NCBI RefSeq assembly: GCF_001428505.1
Contig: NZ_LMHU01000007.1
Location: 124,133-188,132 of the forward strand
Length of the DNA: 64,000 bases
Direction: 5' to 3'
From: Terrabacter sp. Root181
GTDB taxonomy: Bacteria > Actinomycetota > Actinomycetes > Actinomycetales > Dermatophilaceae
Each line of letters starts with the position of its first letter. Positions within the stretch are counted from its first letter, which is position 1. A program made the translations under genes and the position numbers. Below the pieces are notes generated by a model. That model made no database searches, had not been told where the DNA came from, and worked only from the letters and a program-made list of their open reading frames with translations. Of this stretch, positions 26,139-34,901 are shown piece by piece.

Positions 26139-27898
26139 GCACCATCAACGAGACTCGTCCCGCCGACGCACTCCGCGCCGGCGACCGCCAGGCCGACGAG
26201 CACGCCTCCGCCACCAAGCCCCTCGGCGGCATCGCCGGTTGGATGGACGACCGCCTCGGCGGCGCGAAGGGTGTCTCCTTCCTCGCGAAGAAGGTCTTCC
26301 CCGACCACTGGTCGTTCATGCTCGGCGAGATCGCGATGTACTCGATGATCGTCTGCCTGCTGACCGGCGCCTTCCTCACGTTCTGGTTCGTGCCGAGTGC
26401 CACCCAGGTCGTCTACGACGGCTCCTACGTCCCGCTGCAGGGCGTGACGATGTCCGACGCCTACCGCTCGACGCTCGGGATCTCCTTCGACATCCGCGGC
26501 GGCCTGCTCATCCGGCAGATCCACCACTGGGCCGCCCTCATCTTCGTCGTGGCGGTCTTCGTCCACATGGCCCGCGTGTTCTTCACCGGCGCCTTCCGCA
26601 AGCCGCGTGAGATCAACTGGGTCTTCGGCACCATCCTGTCGCTGCTGGCCTGCATCGAGGGCTTCGCCGGCTACTCGCTCCCCGACGACCTGCTCTCCGG
26701 CACCGGCATCCGCGCCATGAACGGCTTCATCCAGTCGGCGCCGGTGATCGGCTCGTACCTGTCGTACTTCATCTTCGGCGGCGCGTTCCCGGGCGAGGCG
26801 ATCATCCCGCGCCTGTACTCCGTGCACGTGCTGCTCATCCCGGCCATCCTCGTGGGCCTGTTCACGGCGCACATCCTGCTCGTGTTCCTGCACAAGCACA
26901 CCCAGTTCCCCGGACCGGGTCGCACCAACAAGAACGTCGTCGGCTACCCGCTCATGCCGGTGTACATCGCCAAGGCCGGTGGCTTCTTCTTCATCGTGTT
27001 CGGCGTCATCGCCCTCATCTCGGCGGTCGTGACGATCAACCCGATCTGGGCCTACGGCCCGTACGACCCGTCCCCGATCACGGCGGGCTCGCAGCCCGAC
27101 TGGTACATGGGCTTCGCCGACGGCGCACTGCGTCTGCTGCCCGGCTTCCTCGAGTTCGAGACGTTCGGCTTCACGTGGAGCATGAACATCTTCCCGGGCT
27201 CGCTCATCCTGCTGCCCCTGATGTGGACGATCATCGGGGTCTACCCGTTCGTCGAGGCCTGGGTGACGGGTGACAAGCGGGAGCACCACCTGCTCGACCG
27301 CCCGCGCAACGCACCGACACGCACCGCGATCGGCATCGCCGGTATCTCGATGTACGTCGTGCTCTTCCTCGCCGCGGGCAACGACCTCATGGCGATCAAG
27401 CTGCACCTGTCGATCAACGACATCACCCAGACGCTGCGCGTGCTCTTCTTCGTGGCCCCGCCCGTGGCCTTCTGGATCACGAAGCGCATCTGCCTCAGCC
27501 TGCAGCGTGCCGACCGTCAGAAGGTCCTGCACGGCCGCGAGACCGGCACGATCTGGCGACACGCCGACGGTCGCTTCGAGGAGATCCACGCCCCGCTCAC
27601 ACCGGAGGAGCGCTGGGTCCTGGTCCAGCACGAGTCCCTCGAGCCGCTCGAGCTCACGGCGGGCAAGGACGCCAACGGGGTCGACAGCCCGATCGCCCGC
27701 AAGGAGCGCCTGCGCGCGAAGTTCTCGCGCTTCTACTTCCGCGACCGGGTGGCACCGGCGACCCCCTCTGAGCTCGAGGCGGCCCACCACGAGCACGACG
27801 ACCACGCAGCCGCACTTGACGGTGGGCACGAGGCCATCGAGCCCGCAGCGGCCGGCCAGGAGCGCGAGACGGTCAAGGCGGACAAGCAGCACGGCTGA
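26135..27898 (+). CDS. qcrB: Cytochrome b subunit of the bcc complex
   Basis: About 587 residues. The N-terminal b6-like part has the four-helix bundle with heme-ligating His residues (RQIHHWAALIFVVAVFVHMARVF region) and GYSLPDDL at the Q-site. The C-terminal part has the PEWY-type motif altered to PDWYMG, the usual actinobacterial form. A long cytoplasmic C-terminal extension with His- and Glu-rich tail follows. It oxidises menaquinol. Last gene of the operon, followed by a strong hairpin terminator. Confidence 0.95.
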   Translation: MSTINETRPADALRAGDRQADEHASATKPLGGIAGWMDDRLGGAKGVSFLAKKVFPDHWSFMLGEIAMYSMIVCLLTGAFLTFWFVPSATQVVYDGSYVPLQGVTMSDAYRSTLGISFDIRGGLLIRQIHHWAALIFVVAVFVHMARVFFTGAFRKPREINWVFGTILSLLACIEGFAGYSLPDDLLSGTGIRAMNGFIQSAPVIGSYLSYFIFGGAFPGEAIIPRLYSVHVLLIPAILVGLFTAHILLVFLHKHTQFPGPGRTNKNVVGYPLMPVYIAKAGGFFFIVFGVIALISAVVTINPIWAYGPYDPSPITAGSQPDWYMGFADGALRLLPGFLEFETFGFTWSMNIFPGSLILLPLMWTIIGVYPFVEAWVTGDKREHHLLDRPRNAPTRTAIGIAGISMYVVLFLAAGNDLMAIKLHLSINDITQTLRVLFFVAPPVAFWITKRICLSLQRADRQKVLHGRETGTIWRHADGRFEEIHAPLTPEERWVLVQHESLEPLELTAGKDANGVDSPIARKERLRAKFSRFYFRDRVAPATPSELEAAHHEHDDHAAALDGGHEAIEPAAAGQERETVKADKQHG

Positions 27899-27928
27899 CG
27901 CCGCGTCGCCGGTCACGCTGACCGACCA

Positions 27929-27963
27929 CGAGAGGGACCTCCCGATACGGGAGGTCCCTCTCG
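27929..27963 (+). terminator. Terminator of the ctaE-qcrCAB operon
   Basis: A perfect 16-bp stem (27929-27944 with 27948-27963, CGAGAGGGACCTCCCG on the left arm) and a three-base ATA loop, 30 bases after the qcrB stop. Confidence 0.85.
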
Positions 27964-28016
27964 GCGTCCCGGGTCCATCCCTGGGCGCGGGATGTCGCTC
28001 ATGAGAACTTTCAGAG

Positions 28017-28466
28017 ATGTCGTCGAGAGCACCTGGGCGCACGGCTGTACCCCCCGTCCCCGAACGACAGGCACTGTCGACCGAGTCGGGCGAGTCGCTC
28101 GAGCGGCGGGTCGAGCACAGCGACCTCATCGAGACCCACTCCCAGCTCGCCGAGGGTCTGCTGCTCTGGGTCATCGGTCTCGCCGTCGCCGCGGCCCTGC
28201 TCCTCGTCGTGGCCCGGCGAGAGCGCGATTCACACACCACGCCTCCTGCCGACGGCTCACCGGCCGCACGTACGGACGAGGCCCGCGCCCGCACGTCGGT
28301 CGTCCCGCGCCCGGTCCTGCTCGCGGGAGCGGTCCTCGGGCTCGTGGCGGCACTCGGCACGAGCGTCCAGGTCGTGCGCATCGGCCACAGCGGCGCCTTG
28401 GCCGCCTGGTCCGACTCCGTGTCGCAGACGCCGGCGCCCTCCGGCGGCGACGATGACGGCAGCTGA
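28017..28466 (+). CDS. Small two-helix membrane protein, possibly a truncated DUF2231 remnant
   Basis: 149 residues with two hydrophobic helices (about 46-66 and 98-118) separated by a basic/polar loop. The HSDLIETHSQLAEGLLLW and VVRIGHSGALAAW segments resemble the second half of DUF2231 membrane proteins, whose first helices with the LHP/VHFP motif are missing here. There is no convincing ribosome site before the ATG at 28017. It may be a degraded or shortened gene; Rv2197c occupies a comparable place in Mycobacterium. Confidence 0.5.
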   Translation: MSSRAPGRTAVPPVPERQALSTESGESLERRVEHSDLIETHSQLAEGLLLWVIGLAVAAALLLVVARRERDSHTTPPADGSPAARTDEARARTSVVPRPVLLAGAVLGLVAALGTSVQVVRIGHSGALAAWSDSVSQTPAPSGGDDDGS

Positions 28467-28557
28467 TCCCGAGGGCCTCGCGAGCAGCCGGCCGCAGGCC
28501 GCTCGGCTGCTCGCTCGCGCGGGACTCCGCGACGAACGGTCATGACAGACTCGGACC

Positions 28558-28908
28558 ATGCGGCTGTCCGAGGCGGAGTTCGAGGAGGCGGTGGGCGATG
28601 CCCTCGACTCGATCCCTCAGGAGCTGGCCCGCGCCATGGACAACGTCGTGGTGCTCGTCGAGCAGGAGCCCCCACCCGACGATCCCGACCTGCTCGGGGT
28701 CTACGACGGGACACCGTTGACCGAGCGGGACGGCTGGTGGGACGCCGGATCGCTTCCCGACCGCATCACGATCTTCCAGGGCCCGCTGGAGCGCATGTGC
28801 GACACCACGGCCGAGCTGCGCGAGGAGATCGCGATCACCGTCGTGCACGAGGTGGCCCACCACTTCGGCATCGACGACGAGCACCTCCACGAGCTGGGCT
28901 GGGGCTGA
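28558..28908 (+). CDS. Minimal zincin metallopeptidase-like protein
   Basis: 116 residues, the compact single-domain metallopeptidase family (PF06262, DUF1025-like). The HEVAHHFGI motif near residue 97 supplies the HExxH zinc site, followed by a DDEHLHELGWG tail. The N-terminal MRLSEAEFEEAVGDALDSIP segment is also typical. Peptidase activity is unproven for the family. The start is ATG 28558 with no ribosome site, so possibly leaderless. Confidence 0.85.
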   Translation: MRLSEAEFEEAVGDALDSIPQELARAMDNVVVLVEQEPPPDDPDLLGVYDGTPLTERDGWWDAGSLPDRITIFQGPLERMCDTTAELREEIAITVVHEVAHHFGIDDEHLHELGWG

Positions 28909-28930
28909 GCTCGCTCGCGCCTTCACCACG

Positions 28931-28970
28931 AACACCCGCGGACACCCGCGGACACCCGCGGACACCCATG
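28931..28970. repeat. 10-bp tandem repeat
   Basis: About four copies of a 10-base unit (GACACCCGCG and variants) just after the metallopeptidase gene. A simple tandem array with no visible function. Confidence 0.6.
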
Positions 28971-29029
28971 GGCGCCCAGCGTGGCGTCTCGCACCCGGGA
29001 CAGTTTGTCGGGGCCGCCCGGAGCGCCCC

Positions 29030-29058
29030 TTTACGTGGTCGCCGACCGGGGATACCGT
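29030..29058 (+). promoter_or_regulatory. Sigma-A-like promoter of the 14-residue peptide unit
   Basis: TTTACG (29030-29035), a 17-base spacer and TACCGT (29053-29058) give a well spaced housekeeping-type promoter. The predicted transcript would start near 29065, about 30 bases before the small start codon, and end at the hairpin at 29158-29186. Confidence 0.55.
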
Positions 29059-29096
29059 CGAGGAACCGTTCAACCGATCGGATGGAGGTGCGTCAG

Positions 29097-29141
29097 ATGT
29101 TCTCTCCCACACGATCGCACTGCGAGCCACTCGGACCGTGA
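29097..29141 (+). CDS. Candidate 14-residue peptide (MFSPTRSHCEPLGP)
   Basis: A tiny open frame with an excellent ribosome site (GGAGG at 29084-29088, 8-base spacing to ATG). It is set between a promoter-like pair and a strong hairpin, with no downstream gene on the same strand. It could be a genuine micropeptide, an attenuator-type leader whose target gene is missing, or the translated part of a regulatory small RNA. The adjacent His-Cys codons and Pro residues are the only notable content. It sits between the two halves of the respiratory gene cluster. Confidence 0.4.
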   Translation: MFSPTRSHCEPLGP

Positions 29142-29157
29142 AGGTCAGGGTCGGATC

Positions 29158-29186
29158 GAAGGGGAAGGCCCACGGCCTTCCCCTTC
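29158..29186 (+). terminator. Hairpin ending the small peptide unit
   Basis: A perfect 13-bp stem (29158-29170 with 29174-29186, left arm GAAGGGGAAGGCC) and a CAC loop, 16 bases after the micropeptide stop. No U tract. Confidence 0.7.
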
Positions 29187-29280
29187 GCGCTGTCCGGCTC
29201 CGGGCGGAGCGTCGTCAGGCAGATGAGACGACGCCGTCACCGCAGCACCTCCTCGTGACGGGGCTGCCACCGAGCATGCG

Positions 29281-29311
29281 GAAGGGCCCCGGTCGACGAC
29301 CGGGGCCCTTC
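29281..29311 (-). terminator. Terminator downstream of ctaF
   Basis: A perfect 15-bp inverted repeat (left arm GAAGGGCCCCGGTCG) around one central base, 41 bases beyond the ctaF stop on the reverse strand. It may also stop any readthrough from the small unit upstream. Confidence 0.75.
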
Positions 29312-29351
29312 TGCTGCGTGACCTTGGCGCGCGGGCGCCGGACGCATCGAC

Positions 29352-29753
29352 TCAGATGGAGTACTCGCCCGAGAAGGACTCGAAGACCCAGAGGCACACG
29401 GCGACGACTCCGAACACGGCGCCGATGATGAACAGCCACCAGCCGATCGCCAGACCCGCGAACATGATCGCGCCGGACCCGGCGAGCCACAGCGGGGTCC
29501 AGGAGCTGGCGACGAAGTAGCCGTAGTTGCCCTCGGCGTCCTCGATCTCACCGGCAGCGTTGTCCTCGGGGCGCAGCGGCAGCTTCTTGCCGGTCATCCA
29601 GAGGTAGAAGCCGGTGAGCGCGAACAGCAGGGCGGTGAGGACCAGCGCCGTGACGCCGATCGGCTCCTCCCACTTGGACCAGAAGCCGTACATGAGCACG
29701 ACGGGGACGAAGAAGACGAACAGGTAGAGGAAGAGCTTGGTCTCGACGCGCAT
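29352..29753 (-). CDS. ctaF: Cytochrome c oxidase subunit 4, actinobacterial type
   Basis: 133 residues with four hydrophobic helices. The family signature includes an N-terminal METKLFLYL-like start, YLWMTGKKLPLRPED after helix 2, and two C-terminal helices. A small structural subunit of the aa3 oxidase found in actinobacteria. It begins five bases after the ctaD stop and is the last gene of ctaC-ctaD-ctaF. Confidence 0.93.
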   Translation of the reverse strand: MRVETKLFLYLFVFFVPVVLMYGFWSKWEEPIGVTALVLTALLFALTGFYLWMTGKKLPLRPEDNAAGEIEDAEGNYGYFVASSWTPLWLAGSGAIMFAGLAIGWWLFIIGAVFGVVAVCLWVFESFSGEYSI

Positions 29754-29758
29754 CGGGA

Positions 29759-31528
29759 TCAGTCCTCACGCTTCTCGGTGCTGGCGGTGGCCTTCTCGGA
29801 CCCGGCGACGTCGGCCGGCCCCATGACCTGGACGAGGGTGCCCTGGTCGGCGACGGGCGCGACGCCCGTGACGGCCTCGGGGTGGTGCAGGTCGAACGCG
29901 GGACGTTCGGACCGGATACGCGGCAGCGACGTGAAGTTGTGCCGCGGCGGCGGGCACGACGTGGCCCACTCGAGCGAGGCGCCGTAGCCCCACGGGTCGT
30001 CGGACTCGACGAGCGGCGCCGTGCGCCACGTCTTCCAGACGTTGTACACGAACGGGATCATCGAGGCGCCGAGCAGGAACGAGCCGGCGCTCGAGACGAT
30101 GTTGGCGAGCTGGAAGCCCTCCTCGGGCAGGTAGTCGGCGTAGCGACGTGCCATGCCCTCCACACCGAGCCAGTGCTGGATGAGGAACGTCATGTGGAAG
30201 CCGATGAAGAGCATCCAGAAGTGGATCTTCCCGAGCGTCTCGTCGAGCATCCGCCCCGTCAGCTTGGGCCACCAGAAGTAGTAGCCGGCGAACATCGCGA
30301 AGACCACGGTGCCGAAGACGGTGTAGTGGAAGTGCGCGACGACGAAGTAGCTGTCGGACAGGTGGAAGTCGAGCGCCGGGCTGGACAGGATGATGCCGGT
30401 CAGACCGCCGAAGAGGAAGGTGACGAGGAAGCCCATCGCCCACAGCATCGGGGTGGCCATGACGACCTTGCCGCCCCACATCGTGCCGATCCAGTTGAAG
30501 AACTTCACGCCGGTGGGCACGGCGATGAGCATCGTCATGACGGCGAAGAAGGGCAGGAGCACCTGTCCCGTGACGTACATGTGGTGCGCCCAGACGCTCG
30601 CCGACAGGGCCGCGATGGCGATCGTGGCGAAGACGAGCGTCTTGTAGCCGAAGATCGGCTTGCGCGAGAAGACCGGCAGCACCTCGCTGATGATGCCGAA
30701 GAACGGCAGGGCGATGATGTAGACCTCTGGGTGCCCGAAGAACCAGAACAGGTGCTGCCAGAGCATGGCGCCACCGTTCTCGGCATCGAAGATGTGCATG
30801 TCGAAGCGCCGGTCGCCGCCGAGCGCGAAGAGCGCCGCGGCGAGGATCGGGAAGACGAGGATCACCAGGAGCGAGGTGATCAGCACGGTCCACGTGAAGA
30901 TCGGCATGCGGAACATCGTCATGCCGGGTGCACGCAGGCAGATGATCGTCGTGATGAAGTTGACGGCACCGAGGATCGTGCCGAAACCCGCGAACGCGAG
31001 GCCGAACACCCAGAGGTCACCGCCGACGCCGGGCGAGTAGCTGACGTCGGACAGCGGGGCGTAGGCGAACCAGCCGAAGGCGGCCGCACCCTGCGGCGTC
31101 AGGAAGCCGACGGACGCGATGAGGCCACCGAAGAGGTAGAGCCAGTACGCGAACATGTTGAGGCGCGGGAACGCGACGTCGGGCGCACCGATCTGCAGCG
31201 GCATGACGGCGTTCGCGAAGCCGGCGAAGAGCGGCGTCGCGAAGAGCAGCAGCATGATCGTGCCGTGCATCGTGAAGAGCTGGTTGTACTGCTCGGGGTT
31301 GTCGACGACCTGCAGACCCGGCGCCATGAGCTCGGCGCGGATGAGCAGCGCCATGAGGCCGCCGAGCAGGAAGAAGATGAAGGACGTGATGAAGTAGAGG
31401 TTGCCGATGACCTTGTGGTCGGTCGTCGTCACCCACTTGACGAACGTCTGTCCCTTGGCCAGCCGCGGCCGCGCGGTGGTGGTCATGCCCGGGACCTGGG
31501 CGTCACGGTTGAAGGCTGCGGACGTCAT
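29759..31528 (-). CDS. ctaD: Cytochrome c oxidase subunit I
   Basis: About 589 residues with twelve membrane helices. The catalytic heme a3-CuB subunit is clear from [15 protein letters not shown] (His-Tyr crosslink region), AHHMYVTGQ (CuB His pair) and HFHYTVFG (heme ligands). D- and K-channel segments are present. The ATG at 31528 overlaps the ctaC stop (ATGA). The C-terminal tail is long and acidic, as in other actinobacteria. Confidence 0.96.
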   Translation of the reverse strand: MTSAAFNRDAQVPGMTTTARPRLAKGQTFVKWVTTTDHKVIGNLYFITSFIFFLLGGLMALLIRAELMAPGLQVVDNPEQYNQLFTMHGTIMLLLFATPLFAGFANAVMPLQIGAPDVAFPRLNMFAYWLYLFGGLIASVGFLTPQGAAAFGWFAYAPLSDVSYSPGVGGDLWVFGLAFAGFGTILGAVNFITTIICLRAPGMTMFRMPIFTWTVLITSLLVILVFPILAAALFALGGDRRFDMHIFDAENGGAMLWQHLFWFFGHPEVYIIALPFFGIISEVLPVFSRKPIFGYKTLVFATIAIAALSASVWAHHMYVTGQVLLPFFAVMTMLIAVPTGVKFFNWIGTMWGGKVVMATPMLWAMGFLVTFLFGGLTGIILSSPALDFHLSDSYFVVAHFHYTVFGTVVFAMFAGYYFWWPKLTGRMLDETLGKIHFWMLFIGFHMTFLIQHWLGVEGMARRYADYLPEEGFQLANIVSSAGSFLLGASMIPFVYNVWKTWRTAPLVESDDPWGYGASLEWATSCPPPRHNFTSLPRIRSERPAFDLHHPEAVTGVAPVADQGTLVQVMGPADVAGSEKATASTEKRED

Positions 31529-32454
31529 CAGTTGCTCCCAGTGCGAGCCGGTGCGGGGATCTTGTCGATGTCGGCCTGGACCATCTTCTCGCGGCTGACG
31601 TCGACGGGAATGAGGCCCTCCTGGCCGATGGACCGGAGGTGTTCCATCTCCTGGTCGTACTCCGCCTGCGGCACGACCTTGACCATGAAGAGCATCTGCG
31701 AGTGGTAGGCGCCGCAGAGCTCGGCGCACTTGCCCTGGAACGTGCCGACCTGCGTGGGCGTCAGCTGGAACTTGTTGGTCTTGCCGGGCAGCATGTCCAT
31801 CTTCATCATGAACGCCGGCACCCAGAAGCTGTGGATGACGTCACGGGCGTTGAGGACGAACTCGACGCGCTTGTTGACGGGCAGGTAGAGCACGGGCATC
31901 TGGGCCCGCTTGCCCTCGCTGCCGTCGAGCTCGGTGTGGACGCCGGTCTCGTGGACGTTCGAGTCGACGTAGTTGAAGTCCCAGCTCCACTGCTTGGCGA
32001 CCACGCTGACCGTCAGGTCCTTCTTCGTGCTCGTGTCGACGAGCCTGGCCTCGTCACGCGCGGTGTAGTAGAAGAAGACGGCCACCATGAAGACGGGGAT
32101 GACCGTGTAGAGCATCTCCATGGGCACGTTGTAGCGCAGCTGCACGGGAAGCGTCTCGTCACCCCGGCGCTTGCGGAAGCGGACGGCGGCGTAGAGCATC
32201 AGGCCCCAGGTGACGGCGCCCACGGCCAGCACCGCGATCCAGCTGCCGATCCAGAGGTCGGTCACCCGCTGGCCGGTGTCGGAAACCACCGGGGGCAGGT
32301 ATCCGTTGGACACCTGTCCCTGGCAGCCGCTGAGGGCCAGCGCCGCGATCCCGGCGATCCCGGCGATGCGCAGACCCGTGCGTCGCCGCCCGGTCTGACC
32401 TACCACCGTCGTCACCACCGGCGACGCCGCTGGGGTGTCTTCGAGCTCAGGCAC
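31528..32454 (-). CDS. ctaC: Cytochrome c oxidase subunit II
   Basis: About 308 residues. The lipoprotein signal has lipobox LALSGC. Two membrane helices are followed by the periplasmic CuA domain with [11 protein letters not shown] and [12 protein letters not shown] (two Cys, His, Met ligands). The GTG at 32454 is chosen because AAGGTG lies about six bases upstream; an open frame continues to 32568. First gene of the reverse-strand oxidase operon. Confidence 0.94.
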   Translation of the reverse strand: MPELEDTPAASPVVTTVVGQTGRRRTGLRIAGIAGIAALALSGCQGQVSNGYLPPVVSDTGQRVTDLWIGSWIAVLAVGAVTWGLMLYAAVRFRKRRGDETLPVQLRYNVPMEMLYTVIPVFMVAVFFYYTARDEARLVDTSTKKDLTVSVVAKQWSWDFNYVDSNVHETGVHTELDGSEGKRAQMPVLYLPVNKRVEFVLNARDVIHSFWVPAFMMKMDMLPGKTNKFQLTPTQVGTFQGKCAELCGAYHSQMLFMVKVVPQAEYDQEMEHLRSIGQEGLIPVDVSREKMVQADIDKIPAPARTGSN

Positions 32455-32599
32455 CAGGTGCACCTTTCGTTCCGTACGTGGGCGCGCAGGGCGCGCGTCG
32501 AACGTGTTCACGTCAAACCGTCTGGGCGGCAAAGGCCCACGGCGCAACCCTACCGTCCCACTTGTCACGCTGTCCGCAGGGGGCGGCTAACGTTGCGGA

Positions 32600-33931
32600 G
32601 TGGTCAGTCACGATCCGGGCACGAACGTTGGACCGGGCCCGTCGTCCCCTCCCGGAGGCTCCCAGCGGGCGTCCGGCGGGCTCCCCGACGCCCGCCAGCA
32701 GGCGACCGAGCCCTCCCCCGAACCCTCCGCCGAGCCCTCCCGTGTGGCCTCGACGGGGCCCTCCCGGCCACCGGTCGTGCGGCGCCTCCTCGACGCGGCG
32801 TCGGGGCCGCTCCATCCGGTCGCGCGCGACACCCTGCTGGCCGCCGTCGAGGTGGGCTGGGCCGACCCCGCCCGCCTGCACGCCGAGGGTCGCCGGGCCC
32901 GAGCCCTGCTCGACCGGTCGCGCGAGGTCGTCGCCGCGGGGCTCGGCGCCAGGCCCACCGAGGTGAGCTTCCTGCCCAGCGGTCCGACCGCCCTGGCCCG
33001 GGCCGTCGACGGGCTGGCGTATGCCGCTCGGCGGCGTGGGGCGCGCACCGTGGCCTCCGCGGTCGAGCACTCCGCGGTGCTGGTCCCGGGGCGGGCCCGC
33101 GCGGCTGCCGCCGACGACCCGGCCCTGTTCGCCGAGGTGGCCGTCGACTCCGTCGGACGGCTCGACCTCGATGCGTGGCGCAACGCGTTGGCCGTCCCCG
33201 GCAGCGTCGTGGCGGCGCTGCAGAGCGCGAACGGCGAGGTCGGCACCCGCCAGCCGCTCGCCGCTGCGCGTGACGCGGCCGCGGCCCACGGCATCCCTCT
33301 CGTCGTCGACGCGATGGCGTCGCTGGGGCGGGACGACGTGCCGAGCGACTGGGACGTCCTCGTCGGTGAGGCGCGGTCGTGGGGCGGGCCGCCGCTCGGC
33401 GTGCTCGTCGTGCGTGAGGGTGTCAGGTGGCACTGGCCCGAGGCCCGGGCCGACGTCGAGCAGGGTCGCGCAGACGTCACTCCCTGGGTGCCGCTCGCGC
33501 TCGCCGCGGCCGAGGCGTGGCAGCAGACCACGGCCACCCGGCCGGCGGACACGCAGGTCGCGCGAGCCCTCGTGGACGACATCCGCCGCGCCGCGTCGAC
33601 GGTGCCCGACACCGAGGTCGTCGGCGACCCGGACGACCGGCTCCCCCACGTCGTGACCTTCTCCAGCCTCTACGTCGACGGCGAGGCCGTCGTCGGCGCC
33701 CTCGACGCCGCCGGGTTCGCCGTCGCGAGCGGGTCCGCCTGCACGTCGAGCACGCTCGAGCCGAGCCACGTGCTCGCGGCCATGGGGGTCCTGACGCACG
33801 GCAACGTTCGGGTGACGCTGCCCCTGCCCGCGGTCTCCCCCGCACTCGCCGACGACGTCCGGGCCTTCACCGCTGAAATCGCGCCGAGCATCCGCGCCGT
33901 CCGCGACCAGCTCGGGGTCGGCGACCTGTGA
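32600..33931 (+). CDS. Cysteine desulfurase-like class V aminotransferase lacking the PLP lysine
   Basis: 443 residues. A Pro/Ser-rich N-terminal about 55 residues is followed by a fold type I domain like IscS/NifS. His157 (VEHSAV), Asn211 (QSANGEVGT) and Asp237 (VVDAMAS) are conserved, and the mobile loop keeps the persulfide Cys381 in SGSACTSSTLEPSH. However, the segment that normally reads AHK-F/W-GGP is ARSWGGPPLG, so the Schiff-base lysine is Ser260. The Gln after the Asp is also lost. It could still carry sulfur on Cys381 without normal PLP chemistry. TAACGT at 32588-32593 lies 6 bases before the GTG, so it is probably leaderless. Overlaps the TusA gene. Confidence 0.82.
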   Translation: MVSHDPGTNVGPGPSSPPGGSQRASGGLPDARQQATEPSPEPSAEPSRVASTGPSRPPVVRRLLDAASGPLHPVARDTLLAAVEVGWADPARLHAEGRRARALLDRSREVVAAGLGARPTEVSFLPSGPTALARAVDGLAYAARRRGARTVASAVEHSAVLVPGRARAAAADDPALFAEVAVDSVGRLDLDAWRNALAVPGSVVAALQSANGEVGTRQPLAAARDAAAAHGIPLVVDAMASLGRDDVPSDWDVLVGEARSWGGPPLGVLVVREGVRWHWPEARADVEQGRADVTPWVPLALAAAEAWQQTTATRPADTQVARALVDDIRRAASTVPDTEVVGDPDDRLPHVVTFSSLYVDGEAVVGALDAAGFAVASGSACTSSTLEPSHVLAAMGVLTHGNVRVTLPLPAVSPALADDVRAFTAEIAPSIRAVRDQLGVGDL

Positions 33932-34185
33932 CCGACGACGAGGCCGTCGTCGACGCACGCGGCGAGCGCTGCCCCCTCCCCGTGATCCGTCTCGCCCGGC
34001 TCGTCCGCGACCGTCCCGACCTCGCGTCCGTCACCGTGCTCGCGACCGACCCGGCCGCAGCCCACGACGTCCCCGCCTGGTGCCGGATGCGCGGCCACCG
34101 CTTCGTGGGGGCGCGCGACGAAGGCGACCACACGGCATACCTCGTCGAGGTCGTCAGGCCCAGCAGGCCGGAAGGGGCGCGCTGA
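33928..34185 (+). CDS. TusA-family sulfur carrier protein
   Basis: 85 residues. The hallmark CPxP motif appears as RCPLPVIRLARLV near residue 15, with a second Cys in AWCRMRGHRF. TusA proteins accept persulfide sulfur from cysteine desulfurases and pass it to tRNA thiolation or cofactor synthesis. The GTG overlaps the stop of the desulfurase-like gene (GTGA), implying a functional pair. The 3' end overlaps the convergent aat gene by 32 bases. Confidence 0.88.
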   Translation: MTDDEAVVDARGERCPLPVIRLARLVRDRPDLASVTVLATDPAAAHDVPAWCRMRGHRFVGARDEGDHTAYLVEVVRPSRPEGAR

Positions 34186-34828
34186 GCACGGTCGGCAGGA
34201 TCGCGAGGTACTCGTCGCGAGGGACCTCACGCACCCCCAGCGTGGCCAGGTGCGGCGTCTGCCACTGGACGTCGAGGAGGCGACGCGGGTCCCCGTCGGT
34301 GACGAGCAGGTCGCGCAGGCCGACGAGCGCGACCTTCGACGCGTCGCGCTCGTGGTGGAACATCGACTCGCCCGCGAAGAGCCCGCCGATGGCGACGCCG
34401 TAGAGCCCGCCGACGAGCTCGCCGTCCTGCCACGTCTCGACGGAGTGCGCCCAGCCGGCCCGGTGCAGCTCGACGTAGGCGTCGACGATCTCGGGAGTGA
34501 TCCACCGACCGTCCCGGTCGGGAGCCGCGCAGGCCTCGACGACGGCCCGGAAGTCGGTGTCGACGCGCACCTCGAAGCGGGCGACGGCCTTGCGCAGCGA
34601 GCGGCTGACCCGCAGCTCGCGCGGCCGCAGGATGCCGCGGGGGTCCGGTGACCACCACCCGATCGGCTCGGCGCCGTGGTCGCCGATGCCCATGGGGAAG
34701 ACACCGACGGAGTACGCCTCGAAGAGCGTCGCGACGTCGAGGTCCGCGCCGATGCCGATGAGGTCCTCACCCGGGGGCACGCGGTCGAGCGCGAAGTCCC
34801 AGGGGGTGGACGGCGGCGGCGTGGGCAC
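34154..34828 (-). CDS. aat: Leucyl/phenylalanyl-tRNA-protein transferase
   Basis: About 224 residues. Transfers Leu or Phe from aminoacyl-tRNA to the N-terminus of proteins with basic N-terminal residues, marking them for ClpS/ClpAP. It shows AYSVGVFPMG, WWSPDPRGIL, HSVETWQDGELVGGLYG, GESMFHH and a DVQWQTPHLATLG block, all family features. The GTG at 34828 has GGGAG about eight bases upstream. Its end overlaps the tusA end on the opposite strand. Confidence 0.92.
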   Translation of the reverse strand: MPTPPPSTPWDFALDRVPPGEDLIGIGADLDVATLFEAYSVGVFPMGIGDHGAEPIGWWSPDPRGILRPRELRVSRSLRKAVARFEVRVDTDFRAVVEACAAPDRDGRWITPEIVDAYVELHRAGWAHSVETWQDGELVGGLYGVAIGGLFAGESMFHHERDASKVALVGLRDLLVTDGDPRRLLDVQWQTPHLATLGVREVPRDEYLAILPTVLSAPLPACWA

Positions 34829-34901
34829 GGACGGGCTCCCGGGTCTCGTGGGGGTGGGCTGCTCAGAACCTCTGAGCGTCAGCGCCGGTCCGGCGACGGC
34901 G

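Noticed and set aside
28558-28908. Possibility that the metallopeptidase is a toxin-antitoxin component
   Set aside because: No partner gene overlaps it, and the HExxH mini-zincin family explains the sequence.
29138-29428. Frame starting GTG at the micropeptide stop and reading through two hairpins
   Set aside because: It runs through two terminator-type hairpins, has no ribosome site of its own, and encodes an Arg/Pro-rich nonsense-like sequence.
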